This document shows positions 9,828 to 16,340 of a stretch of DNA of 38,133 nt, piece after piece. How positions within the stretch are numbered: position 1 is the first letter of the stretch; each line of letters begins with the position of its first letter. The DNA comes from Bacteroidales bacterium (lineage in GTDB: Bacteria; Bacteroidota; Bacteroidia; Bacteroidales; UBA932): positions 1 to 38,133 of the forward strand of contig JAFZIN010000024.1 of NCBI GenBank assembly GCA_017554305.1, written 5' to 3'. The notes below the pieces were generated by a model, which was given only the letters and a program-made list of their open reading frames with translations, was not told the origin of the DNA and ran no database searches. Position numbers and translations under genes: made by a program.

Positions 9828-9835
9828 GCGCCTGC
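9823..9835. repeat. Left copy of 13-bp direct repeat (attL-like)
   Basis: TTTTTGCGCCTGC here is identical to 11595-11607, where it covers the 3' end of the tRNA-Asn gene (minus strand, discriminator base and acceptor strand). The two copies bracket an AT-rich three-gene insert. The T run is partly shared terminator sequence; the informative part is the 8-bp GCGCCTGC. Confidence 0.5.
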
Positions 9836-9880
9836 TACCCGTTATCTAAAGACCCATTACTCTGAATTTGAAAAAATCAT

Positions 9881-9888
9881 TATATTTG
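9881..9888 (+). promoter_or_regulatory. -7 promoter box of the tRNA-adjacent insert
   Basis: TATATTTG matches TAnnTTTG. No good TTG is found at the usual -33 distance, so this is a partial match. Transcription would begin near 9894, giving a leader of about 225 nt before the P-loop gene. That leader contains the Trp-codon peptide and the hairpin. Confidence 0.45.
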
Positions 9889-9947
9889 TTATTGTAAAAC
9901 ACAGAAAGTGTTTGGTGTTCTCGTTTACGAATCTGGAAAATTCAAAA

Positions 9948-10055
9948 ATGAGAGAGAATATCCAAAGCTTCTCCGTGCAATTCATTGTGATTTGCGCGTG
10001 GTGGTGGTTGGTTATTTTATCTCAAGGGTTTTCCAGAACCTGTAAACTAGAATAA
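9948..10055 (+). CDS. Putative 35-residue leader peptide with three tandem Trp codons
   Basis: A short frame opens with ATG at 9948 and ends with TAA at 10053. It encodes a hydrophobic peptide with the core ICAWWWLVI; the three consecutive TGG codons are at 9999-10007. The Trp codons sit on the 5' arm of a long hairpin and the stop codon lies in the 3' arm, an arrangement that recalls amino-acid attenuation leaders. A Bacteroidetes Trp leader class (Bacteroid-trp) is known upstream of tryptophan genes, but the gene downstream here is a P-loop protein of unknown function. That this frame is translated is inferred, not shown. Confidence 0.5.
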   Translation: MRENIQSFSVQFIVICAWWWLVILSQGFSRTCKLE

Positions 10056-10080
10056 CCGTCAGCGCCACGCTTTCTTTTTG
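9996..10080 (+). promoter_or_regulatory. Long leader hairpin followed by a T-rich run, candidate attenuator
   Basis: GCGTGG (9996-10001) pairs with CCACGC (10065-10070), and GGTTATT (10010-10016) pairs with AATAACC (10051-10057). The bases between them also pair, with G-T pairs and one mismatch, so the stem is nearly continuous over about 20 bp. The loop holds a smaller hairpin (GGTT/AACC at 10027-10040). TTTCTTTTT follows directly at 10071-10079, making the whole resemble an intrinsic terminator placed before the P-loop gene at 10119. Confidence 0.6.
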
Positions 10081-10118
10081 TTAAATCTGACTAGGCGTTG
10101 GTCAAAAAAACTGGTTCT

Positions 10119-10511
10119 ATGAAAATCATCTTCTTAGAAGGGGATTCTAATACAGGAAAAACGACTGCGTTGAATGACCTCTTCAATCAATTAAAACCTT
10201 ATGCCGAAGGGCAAATTGAATCAAAACAGTTAGGAGCAGATCCTCTAGACAGGGTTGCTGTAATTCCTCTTAAAGGAAAGCTGATAGGTATTTGTTCTTT
10301 GGGCGACTATAAAGTATTGATATTTGTATATCTTGGATATCTGTTAGCTAAAGGTTGCTCTACCGTTATCTTGGCTAATAGCCTGTTTTCTATTCCACAA
10401 TATTTGATAACTGAATTGGGAGGGGTTGAAGAAGTTGTAGAAAAGAAAGCCGCTACAGACGAAGATAATAAAAGGGTTGTTAAAATCTTGAAAGAAAAAC
10501 TGTTAAAATAG
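10119..10511 (+). CDS. Small P-loop NTPase-like protein of unknown function
   Basis: 130 residues from the ATG at 10119; an in-frame TTG at 10098 would extend it by seven residues but the core begins at MKIIFLEGDSNTGKTT. The Walker A motif GDSNTGKT is close to the N-terminus. Further on are GKLIGICSLGDYK and a hydrophobic strand CSTVILANS that may act as a Walker B region. The layout (P-loop, GK-IGI-S-GD, late hydrophobic strand) resembles small uncharacterised Bacteroidetes ATP-binding proteins. No recognised kinase or transferase motif is seen. It is preceded by the Trp leader hairpin and followed after 10 bp by a lipoprotein gene, all in AT-rich DNA unlike the flanks. Function unknown. Confidence 0.7.
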   Translation: MKIIFLEGDSNTGKTTALNDLFNQLKPYAEGQIESKQLGADPLDRVAVIPLKGKLIGICSLGDYKVLIFVYLGYLLAKGCSTVILANSLFSIPQYLITELGGVEEVVEKKAATDEDNKRVVKILKEKLLK

Positions 10512-10521
10512 ATTCAAGATC

Positions 10522-11037
10522 ATGAAAGGTTTTAAAGTATTATTTATTCTTGGCCTGATATCTCTTACTATAACAGGGTGCAAATCTTCTTCATCAGAAT
10601 CCTCTTCTGACTCAAAAGATAAATTATCGTGGTTATATGAAAGTAGAATAAACTCAATAGGACCACAATTGTTGAAAACTTATTATAACGATGTTGGTCA
10701 TTTTTCAATGTGGTATTATGGACAGGCGGCCTCTTATAATGAACTAGATAATGATTTAAAAGATTTTTCTGATGAAAGTACTTTCTTAAATAATTATTCC
10801 TCGTCATGCGTTTATAAGGAGGAGTCTTATTTAACAGATAACGAAGATTATTACGTAAAAGTCGTATACAAATATACATCTAAAGACTCTCGATTAAATA
10901 GTCTTTTTCTCCCGGCGTTTATTCAGATAAATAAGACATCTCAAGAGACTTCTTTTAACTATCCCAATTTGGTGTATTATAAGGGGATAAACTCCAAATT
11001 ATCTGCTTTAGAATGGTTTGATGAGAGAGGCTATTAA
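10522..11037 (+). CDS. Lipoprotein of unknown function (first of a tandem pair)
   Basis: 171 residues. The signal peptide ends in a lipobox (LTITGC), followed by a Ser-rich tether (CKSSSSESSSDSKD), so it is a lipid-anchored envelope protein. The mature part is Tyr/Asp-rich with the segment SSSCVYKEESYLTDNEDYY followed by VKVVYKYT. The same segment recurs in the next gene with few changes, so the two arose by duplication. The C-terminal ALEWFDERGY is matched by AMNWLDNMEY in the second copy. No known domain recognised. It is 10 bp after the P-loop gene and probably cotranscribed. Confidence 0.75.
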   Translation: MKGFKVLFILGLISLTITGCKSSSSESSSDSKDKLSWLYESRINSIGPQLLKTYYNDVGHFSMWYYGQAASYNELDNDLKDFSDESTFLNNYSSSCVYKEESYLTDNEDYYVKVVYKYTSKDSRLNSLFLPAFIQINKTSQETSFNYPNLVYYKGINSKLSALEWFDERGY

Positions 11038-11109
11038 TGCTTTTGCACATTTGATAATATGAAGTTAGGCTTTAGGGTAGTAATACCGATAATATTACAA
11101 ATTAAATCT

Positions 11110-11562
11110 ATGAGTATGAGATTATTGCTTAAATTTGAAATATTTGTTATTATTTCAACTGTCCTGTTAGGATGTCATTCTTCAACTTCATCATCCTCTT
11201 CTTCTCGTGATTTATTTCAGTTATACAAAAATGAAATATCCCTAGTCGGGTCTGATATCTTAAACTTAACATATGGGAAGCAAGGTTTTGCTGTTTTGCA
11301 CAATGATAAAGGACAGTGGATTAATAGTTATTCTACGTCATGTGTTTACAAAGAAGAGTCGTATTTAACAGACGAAGAAGATTACTATTTGAGAGTCATA
11401 TATAAATATACTTGTAAGCAAGATGTTGTTGTTTCAAAGGAAATGTATGCACCCGCACTGGTAAAGATTAATAAAAAAACGAAAGAAGTATCTTATTCCT
11501 ATCCAAAATGTTATGAATCCAAAAGGGATGCAATGAACTGGCTAGATAATATGGAATATTAA
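11110..11562 (+). CDS. Lipoprotein of unknown function (second of a tandem pair)
   Basis: About 150 residues from the ATG at 11110 (or 11116); an upstream ATG at 11059 would place extra residues before the signal peptide. The lipobox is STVLLGC, then a Ser-rich linker (CHSSTSSSSSSRD). It shares the CVYKEESYLTD core, the YKYT strand and the C-terminal W-D motif with its neighbour. It lacks part of the middle region present in the first copy. A strong terminator follows directly. AT content is high as in its neighbours, in line with recent acquisition. Confidence 0.72.
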   Translation: MSMRLLLKFEIFVIISTVLLGCHSSTSSSSSSRDLFQLYKNEISLVGSDILNLTYGKQGFAVLHNDKGQWINSYSTSCVYKEESYLTDEEDYYLRVIYKYTCKQDVVVSKEMYAPALVKINKKTKEVSYSYPKCYESKRDAMNWLDNMEY

Positions 11563-11571
11563 AAACCAAAA

Positions 11572-11599
11572 AAGCTCGGGAACTCCGAGCTTTTTTTTT
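11572..11599. terminator. Bidirectional terminator between lipoprotein and tRNA-Asn
   Basis: AAGCTCGG (11572-11579), loop GAACT, CCGAGCTT (11585-11592), then a run of T to 11599. On the minus strand the same stem is followed by TTTTTTGG, so it can also end the tRNA-Asn transcript coming from the other side. Confidence 0.9.
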
Positions 11600-11607
11600 G
11601 CGCCTGC
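11595..11607. repeat. Right copy of 13-bp direct repeat (attR-like, at tRNA end)
   Basis: TTTTTGCGCCTGC, identical to 9823-9835. In this copy the last seven bases are the discriminator and the 3' acceptor strand of tRNA-Asn. The 3' ends of tRNA genes are common integration targets. Confidence 0.5.
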
Positions 11608-11674
11608 ACAAGGACTTGAACCTAGGACCCCATGATTAACAGTCATGTGCTCTAACCAACTGAGCTATGCAGGC
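11601..11674 (-). tRNA. tRNA-Asn (anticodon GTT)
   Basis: Read on the minus strand: acceptor GCCTGCA / TGCAGGC, T8-A9, D arm GCTC/GAGC, anticodon arm CATGA-CTGTTAA-TCATG with anticodon GTT, variable loop GGGTC, T arm CTAGG-TTCAAGT-CCTTG, discriminator G, CCA not encoded. The T stem has one T-T mismatch (positions 50 and 64 in standard numbering); the other stems pair fully. A -7 box TACTTTTG lies about 17 bp upstream and a bidirectional terminator lies directly downstream. Confidence 0.95.
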
Positions 11675-11690
11675 ATCCCTTTTGGGACTG

Positions 11691-11698
11691 CAAAAGTA
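11691..11698 (-). promoter_or_regulatory. -7 promoter box of tRNA-Asn
   Basis: The minus strand reads TACTTTTG, matching TAnnTTTG. It ends 17 bp before the mature tRNA 5' base, so the transcript would start near 11684 with a short 5' leader removed by RNase P. Confidence 0.55.
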
Positions 11699-11758
11699 TA
11701 TTTTTTTTGATAATCCTCCAAATCTTTTAGAATAATTATAATTAATCCCCAAAATAGA

Positions 11759-11766
11759 TAACTTTG
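11759..11766 (+). promoter_or_regulatory. -7 promoter box of the HU-domain gene
   Basis: TAACTTTG fits TAnnTTTG and lies 19 bp before the ATG at 11786. A matching TTG at the -33 position was not seen. Confidence 0.45.
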
Positions 11767-11785
11767 CAGCACAAAGAAGAGAAAA

Positions 11786-12760
11786 ATGAATAGCGAGTTC
11801 CTTTCCGGTCTGTTTAGGGATATCATCCTCAGAGAGGGAGAATTGATACTTCCGTTTATGGGGTCCATCTTATTGGAAGATGTACCTGCATCCTTCTCGG
11901 AGGACGGTATGGTTGTTACCCCGCCTTCAAAGAAATTGGTCTTTAACAACTACAATCTCTCTTCAAATGATATCCTGCTCAACGAGTATGCAAAGAGGCG
12001 TGAAATCTCCCGTTTTGCGGCAAAGCAGGCTCTTTACAAAGACCTGGAAGAACTTAGAACTCAAGCGGAAAAAGAGGGCGTTCTTACCCTTGAAGGTTTT
12101 GGAACTTTCAGATTCACAAACAGGGACGGCTACACTGTAGATCCCGCTCCAGGTTTTGTTATCTCCACAGATACTTTTGGTCTTACGGCCATTGACCTGA
12201 ATGAGCAGCCTGTTGCAGAGCCGGAACAGCAGCCTGTTGCAGATCCGGAGCCGCAGCCTGTAGTTGAACCTCAGCCGGCCGCAGAAGAGCCAGTAGCAGA
12301 GCCTGTTGCTGAGACAGTTGCAGCCGTTGAGCAAGCTGTAGCAGAGGAAAAGGCAGAAACAAAAGAAGAGCCGGCGGCACAAGAGCCAACTGCAGAAGAA
12401 CAAGTTGCAGAGTCAGTTGCAGAACAGGTAGCAGAAGAGACTGCAGAAGAAACTGCAGCAGAAACTGCAGAAGAGGAGGTTACAGAGACTCCTGCAGAAG
12501 AGATAATGGAGGAAGAAGAAGTTCAGACTGATGAGCCGGTTGCAGAAGAACCTGCGGAAGAACCTGCAGCAGAGAAAGTTGCAGAGGTTCCTGTAAAAAA
12601 GAGCGGCGCTTATAAGGCTCTGATTACTATACTAGTAATAGTGATTGTACTGCTGGTTGCAGCAGCGCTTATCTACATATTCAGAGATTCACTTAGGCCT
12701 ATCCTTGAGGAGATTCTTTACAGTGATGAGGAGATAAAAATCATTCATTACAAACTCTAA
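11786..12760 (+). CDS. HU-CCDC81-type domain protein with Ala/Glu/Pro-rich region and one membrane helix
   Basis: 324 residues. The N-terminus (FLSGLFRDIILREGELILPFMGSI) is typical of the prokaryotic HU-CCDC81 first domain. A second HU-like unit follows, with RREISRFAAKQALYKDLEEL and LTLEGFGTFRF. From about residue 135 to 270 comes a low-complexity linker of Ala, Glu, Val and Pro (repeats such as AEEPVAEP). One membrane helix follows (ALITILVIVIVLLVAAALIYIF, about 275-300) and a short tail. Family members in Bacteroidetes often end in a peptidoglycan-binding SPOR domain; none is present here. A cell-envelope or division role is possible but not shown. Its stop directly abuts the stop of the convergent kinase gene. 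Confidence 0.8.
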   Translation: MNSEFLSGLFRDIILREGELILPFMGSILLEDVPASFSEDGMVVTPPSKKLVFNNYNLSSNDILLNEYAKRREISRFAAKQALYKDLEELRTQAEKEGVLTLEGFGTFRFTNRDGYTVDPAPGFVISTDTFGLTAIDLNEQPVAEPEQQPVADPEPQPVVEPQPAAEEPVAEPVAETVAAVEQAVAEEKAETKEEPAAQEPTAEEQVAESVAEQVAEETAEETAAETAEEEVTETPAEEIMEEEEVQTDEPVAEEPAEEPAAEKVAEVPVKKSGAYKALITILVIVIVLLVAAALIYIFRDSLRPILEEILYSDEEIKIIHYKL

Positions 12761-13540
12761 CTACTGAGATATTTTTCTGCGGGCCTGGGCGCTTTTACGG
12801 AGTCCCAAAGGTCCTAGTATTATGTCTTTTATACGGGAGACGCGCTTTGAGTGGTTGCGGTTGTTCTCTACCAGCTTGATGAATTTTTCTTTGTTAATTG
12901 AGCGGAGGCGGCAGTAATCGTCTATTACCTTGTCCATTATCTTTTTGTCAAAGTGAATGCTGCTGATATCCTTGGCGCACTTGTTAAGCGAGCGGTTGTT
13001 GAACTGTACGCGGTTAAGGTCTATCAGCTGAAAACGGTAGTGGCCGTCAATAACTTTGTAAAGAATATTGTCTACGTTAAAGTCATTGTGAACCAGTTTC
13101 TTAGAGTGGAAGTCCACAATAAAGTCCGTGAACTCTTTTAAGAACTGTTCCATCTGATCTTTTTTTTCCGGGCTTTCAAAATCCTTAACACTTCTGTAGT
13201 CTGTGTAGAGTGAAATATAGCAGCCGGTGTGGAAGAAGAGTCCCTTTTTCTTCTCAACGTAACCTATTGGAGCGGGGACATCTATTCCCATACTTTTAAG
13301 ACGCAGTGAGTAGTTGTATGAACGCTTTGCCTTTGTTGGGCGAATGAAGGTGTACACAACGCGGTTGAACTCGGTTGGTTTGCGGAATCGTTTTACAACC
13401 ATTCGAACTCCGTCTGCCGTTACATCTTCTACTATGTTACGGAAGGCACGGTATGTTTCTGACGCATTATACGAGTGAGAGAGAACGTTCTCCACAAAAC
13501 CCTTTAAAGCAATAAATTCCGGATTGACAACTACTTTCAT
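12761..13540 (-). CDS. Lipopolysaccharide kinase (Kdo/WaaP) family protein
   Basis: 259 residues from the ATG at 13540; an ATG at 13558 would add six residues but lies almost at the predicted transcript start. Protein-kinase-like fold: the catalytic loop HNDFNVDNILY (His about 151, Asp about 153) and the metal-binding segment LIDLNRVQF, as in the Kdo/WaaP group. Members phosphorylate Kdo or heptose of the lipopolysaccharide core. N-terminal Lys and Glu residues suit the small lobe (GVRMVVKRFRKP). A TATCTTTG box is at 13562-13569 on the minus strand. Substrate in this organism is inferred. Confidence 0.83.
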   Translation of the reverse strand: MKVVVNPEFIALKGFVENVLSHSYNASETYRAFRNIVEDVTADGVRMVVKRFRKPTEFNRVVYTFIRPTKAKRSYNYSLRLKSMGIDVPAPIGYVEKKKGLFFHTGCYISLYTDYRSVKDFESPEKKDQMEQFLKEFTDFIVDFHSKKLVHNDFNVDNILYKVIDGHYRFQLIDLNRVQFNNRSLNKCAKDISSIHFDKKIMDKVIDDYCRLRSINKEKFIKLVENNRNHSKRVSRIKDIILGPLGLRKSAQARRKISQ

Positions 13541-13561
13541 ACTCTTTACTTTCTGCACTTA

Positions 13562-13569
13562 CAAAGATA
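13562..13569 (-). promoter_or_regulatory. -7 promoter box of the Kdo/WaaP-type kinase gene
   Basis: The minus strand reads TATCTTTG. Transcription starting about 6 bp downstream would begin near 13555, downstream of the ATG at 13558 and upstream of the ATG at 13540. This favours the second ATG as start. Confidence 0.5.
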
Positions 13570-13583
13570 GTTTAAATAGGCCA

Positions 13584-13619
13584 TAAAACAAAAGGAGGGA
13601 AGCCTTTGCCTCCCTCCTC
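13584..13619 (-). terminator. Terminator after the first OmpA-like gene
   Basis: On the minus strand GGAGGGAGGC and GCTTCCCTCC pair over about 10 bp with one G-T pair and a 4-nt loop (AAAG), followed by TTTTGTTTT. Confidence 0.8.
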
Positions 13620-13639
13620 TAGTTTGTAAGAAGTTCAAA

Positions 13640-14872
13640 TTATCTAATAACAACAACACGGTTGAGTGTCTTGTCTTTAGCACTGAACTCCATAGTTCCG
13701 CCAAGGTTCTTATCAGAGATCTTGTAGTTTCCACCGCAAGCCTTGATAACCTTCAAAACTGCATCCAGACGATTCTGGCCGAGTTTCTCGTTAGTCTTAG
13801 CAGAACCTGTTGCGCTGTCTGCTGCACCGCAAATCTCAAATACGCGATCCTTGCTGTTCTCCATAGAGGTCTGAACAAAGTACTTGATACTGTTAACCTG
13901 ATCCTCTGTAAGAGTTGCCTTTCCGAGTGGGAAGTAAACTGCAAATGGAGCAGGAGTGTACTTGGTCTCGCCCTTTACGATGATAGTCTCAGCCGGCTTC
14001 TTAGCCTTCTCTGCGTCAAGGTCATCCTTAAGCTTATTGTTCTTTGCGTTGATGTCCTCAAGAGCACCGTTGAGATCCTTAATCTTGTTGTTAAGAGGAG
14101 TTACGTCAACAGCTGCGTGTGAACGGTGGAACTCTCTGTTCCTGAACTGATAAGCAAGACCGAGAGCTACAGTTCCCATATACTCTCTGCGATGGTGTCT
14201 TGTATCACCGTCAAGTGACTGATGGAACATAGACTGGTTAACATCCAAAGTAACGTCCAAAGCGGAGCATACGCGGAACATTGTGTACAAACCAACGGTA
14301 GCAGCAAACTCACGGGTTCCCTCTTTGCGGAAGTTCTTCTGGCCAGGAGCAAACATTACCATAACACCTGCACCAACGTATGGAGCAAAGTCTACAAAAC
14401 GGTCTGATCTGTAGCCGCCAATAACGTTGGAGATGTTCCACATAACATCACCTCTGAAATAGTGAGGACGGAACTTCTGAATATAGCCGTAGCTATAAGT
14501 GTCAGCAGGGTCTACAAACTGATTTCCAGACCATGCAGGAGTAGCAGGGCTTACTTTGTCATTGTAGTAGAATCCTCTGGCCTTTCCGCCATACCATCCG
14601 AGTCTGATACCTACAGATGGGGTAATCCACTTACCTATGTAAGCCTGGAGAGAATGACGTGCTCTGTCCTTGAAGTTGAGCTGATGATCCTGCTCTCCCT
14701 GATACCAGTTGATACCACCGGCAACGCCAATGAATACGTTGTCAAACAGACGGTTAGTCTCGTAAGGGCCTCTCTTGGTCTGAGCCTCAGCACCTCTAAC
14801 AACCTGTGCATTAACGCTTACTACTGCAAGCGCGCATACAGCAACAGTTACAAATAGTTTTTTCAAATTCAT
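13640..14872 (-). CDS. OmpA family outer-membrane protein (paralogue 1)
   Basis: 410 residues from the ATG at 14872 (MNLKKLFVTVAVCALAVVSVNAQ signal peptide); a further upstream in-frame ATG at 14956 lies before the promoter and is not the start. The N-terminal half forms an eight-stranded-barrel type domain (FIGVAGGINWYQGEQ, FAPYVGAGVMVMF). A short coiled-coil linker follows (NNKIKDLNGALEDINAKNNKLKDDL). The C-terminal OmpA peptidoglycan-binding domain starts at FAVYFPLGKATL and includes GAADSATGSAKTNEKLGQNRLDAV, with an Asp and Arg at the positions that bind diaminopimelate in the family. Very similar to the next gene. A Cys replaces the Asp of the partner at EICGAADS. Confidence 0.9.
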   Translation of the reverse strand: MNLKKLFVTVAVCALAVVSVNAQVVRGAEAQTKRGPYETNRLFDNVFIGVAGGINWYQGEQDHQLNFKDRARHSLQAYIGKWITPSVGIRLGWYGGKARGFYYNDKVSPATPAWSGNQFVDPADTYSYGYIQKFRPHYFRGDVMWNISNVIGGYRSDRFVDFAPYVGAGVMVMFAPGQKNFRKEGTREFAATVGLYTMFRVCSALDVTLDVNQSMFHQSLDGDTRHHRREYMGTVALGLAYQFRNREFHRSHAAVDVTPLNNKIKDLNGALEDINAKNNKLKDDLDAEKAKKPAETIIVKGETKYTPAPFAVYFPLGKATLTEDQVNSIKYFVQTSMENSKDRVFEICGAADSATGSAKTNEKLGQNRLDAVLKVIKACGGNYKISDKNLGGTMEFSAKDKTLNRVVVIR

Positions 14873-14917
14873 ATTAGTTAATTTTTGGTTTACTTTCATT
14901 TTTGCATATAGCAATTG

Positions 14918-14947
14918 CAAATATAGTAATAAAATGCCATAAATCAA
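14918..14947 (-). promoter_or_regulatory. Promoter of OmpA-like gene 1
   Basis: The minus strand has TATATTTG (14918-14925) and a TTG (14945-14947) 19 bp upstream, a full match to the Bacteroidetes promoter form. The leader would be about 40 nt. Confidence 0.65.
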
Positions 14948-14956
14948 CACATACAA

Positions 14957-14987
14957 TAAAAAAAAGCCGCTCCCTGAGGAACGGCTT
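14957..14987 (-). terminator. Terminator after the second OmpA-like gene
   Basis: On the minus strand AAGCCGTTCC pairs with GGAGCGGCTT over 10 bp with one G-T pair and a 4-nt loop, followed by a run of T. It separates the two OmpA-like genes into independent transcripts. Confidence 0.88.
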
Positions 14988-15008
14988 AATTTCTTAACCT
15001 AATTGTAA

Positions 15009-16217
15009 TTATTTAATAACAACTACACGGTTGAGAGTCTTGTCAGTCTGGCTGAACTGCATTGTACCACCAAGGTTCTTGTCTGAAATCTTGTAGTTAC
15101 CGCCGCAAGCCTTGATAACTTTCAAAACTGCGTCAAGACGAGCCTGACCGAGTTTCTCGTTAGTCTTAGCAGAACCAGTTGCGCTGTCAGCAGCACCGTC
15201 AATCTCGAATACGCGGTCCTTGTTAGTAGCCATTGCATTCTCAACAAAGTACTTAATGCTGTTAACCTGAGCCTCAGTAAGAGTAGCCTTGCCAAGTTTG
15301 AAGTAAACTGCAAATGGAGAAGGAACGATCTTAGTCTCACCTTCCTTAACAATTACAGTCTCACCCTTCTTCTTACCCTTCTCTGCTGCGAGCTCGTCCT
15401 GGAGCTTCTTGTTGAGAGCGTTAGCGTTCTCAATTGCAGAGTTGAGATCCTTAATCTTGTTGTTGTAAGGAGTTACGTCAACAGGAGCGTGTGCTCTTGA
15501 GAACTCTCTGTTCTTGAACTGATAAGCGAGACCGAGAGATGCAGAAGCAATACCCTCACGACGACGACCGCCAACCTCGCCCTCATATCTCTGGTTTACC
15601 AAGCTGCCGTTAACATCCAAAGTGATGTCCAAAGCAGCAGCAACGCGGAACATTGTGTACAAACCAACTGTTGTAGTGAATTCTGGGTGACGAGCATACT
15701 TGCCGGCAACTTTCTTCTCAGCTTTGTTCCACATAACACCTGCACCAATGTAAGGAGCAAAGTCAACAAAACGATCTGATCTGTAACCGGAAATAGCGTT
15801 AGAGATGTTCCACATAACGTCACCTCTTACATAGTTCTGGTTGAATTTCTGCTTCCAAGCAGCACGGCCGTCCTTATCAGCAACAGGACCAACAACGTAA
15901 GCATTATTTCCATTGTAAGTAAGACCTGTAGCCTTAATTCCGTAGTAACCAATTCTAAGACCTACGCAAGGAGTAACCCACTTTCCGATATAGCCCTGAA
16001 CAGCAGGAGCCAATCTCTTGGTGAATTTCATCTTAGGATCATTTTCACCGAAATACATGTTAACACCGCCGGCTGCACCGATAAATACGTTATCGAACAA
16101 GCCGTTAGTCTCATAAGGGCCTCTTTTGGTTTGAGCCTCAGCACCCTTAACAACCTGTGCATTTACGCTAGCTGCAGCTAAAGCGAAAATAGCAATTGTT
16201 AAAAAGAACTTTTTCAT
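15009..16217 (-). CDS. OmpA family outer-membrane protein (paralogue 2)
   Basis: 402 residues with signal peptide MKKFFLTIAIFALAAASVNAQ. Same layout as the neighbour: barrel domain (FIGAAGGVNMYFGEND, FAPYIGAGVMWNK), linker coiled coil (NNKIKDLNSAIENANALNKKLQDEL), OmpA C-terminal domain (FAVYFKLGKATL, GAADSATGSAKTNEKLGQARLDAV). Such proteins anchor the outer membrane to peptidoglycan. The two genes are tandem duplicates that have diverged mainly in the barrel loops, each with its own promoter and terminator. The last residues LNRVVVIK match the partner. Confidence 0.9.
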   Translation of the reverse strand: MKKFFLTIAIFALAAASVNAQVVKGAEAQTKRGPYETNGLFDNVFIGAAGGVNMYFGENDPKMKFTKRLAPAVQGYIGKWVTPCVGLRIGYYGIKATGLTYNGNNAYVVGPVADKDGRAAWKQKFNQNYVRGDVMWNISNAISGYRSDRFVDFAPYIGAGVMWNKAEKKVAGKYARHPEFTTTVGLYTMFRVAAALDITLDVNGSLVNQRYEGEVGGRRREGIASASLGLAYQFKNREFSRAHAPVDVTPYNNKIKDLNSAIENANALNKKLQDELAAEKGKKKGETVIVKEGETKIVPSPFAVYFKLGKATLTEAQVNSIKYFVENAMATNKDRVFEIDGAADSATGSAKTNEKLGQARLDAVLKVIKACGGNYKISDKNLGGTMQFSQTDKTLNRVVVIK

Positions 16218-16273
16218 TTTAAAATGAGTTTATGTTAATAGTTTAAAATAGTCGATTCTTGTTCAACCAGCCA

Positions 16274-16304
16274 CAAATGTATGATTATTTTCGCATTTAG
16301 CCAA
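16274..16304 (-). promoter_or_regulatory. Promoter of OmpA-like gene 2
   Basis: The minus strand has TACATTTG (16274-16281) with TTG (16302-16304) 20 bp upstream. The predicted leader is about 50 nt. Confidence 0.65.
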
Positions 16305-16340
16305 AAAAATCACCAATTTGTGGCCGGAAATCTTCCGTTT

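Noticed and set aside
9828-9835. Remnant of a second tRNA gene after the metG terminator
   Set aside because: Only the last 8 bases match tRNA-Asn; no D, anticodon or T arm follows, so a boundary repeat explains it better.
10098-10118. TTG upstream start for the P-loop gene
   Set aside because: The ATG at 10119 directly precedes the conserved strand MKIIFLEG, and the upstream residues are not family-like.
12200-12600. Repetitive GCAGAAGAG-type sequence as a DNA repeat array or CRISPR
   Set aside because: It is in-frame coding for an Ala/Glu/Pro linker with irregular units and no spacers.
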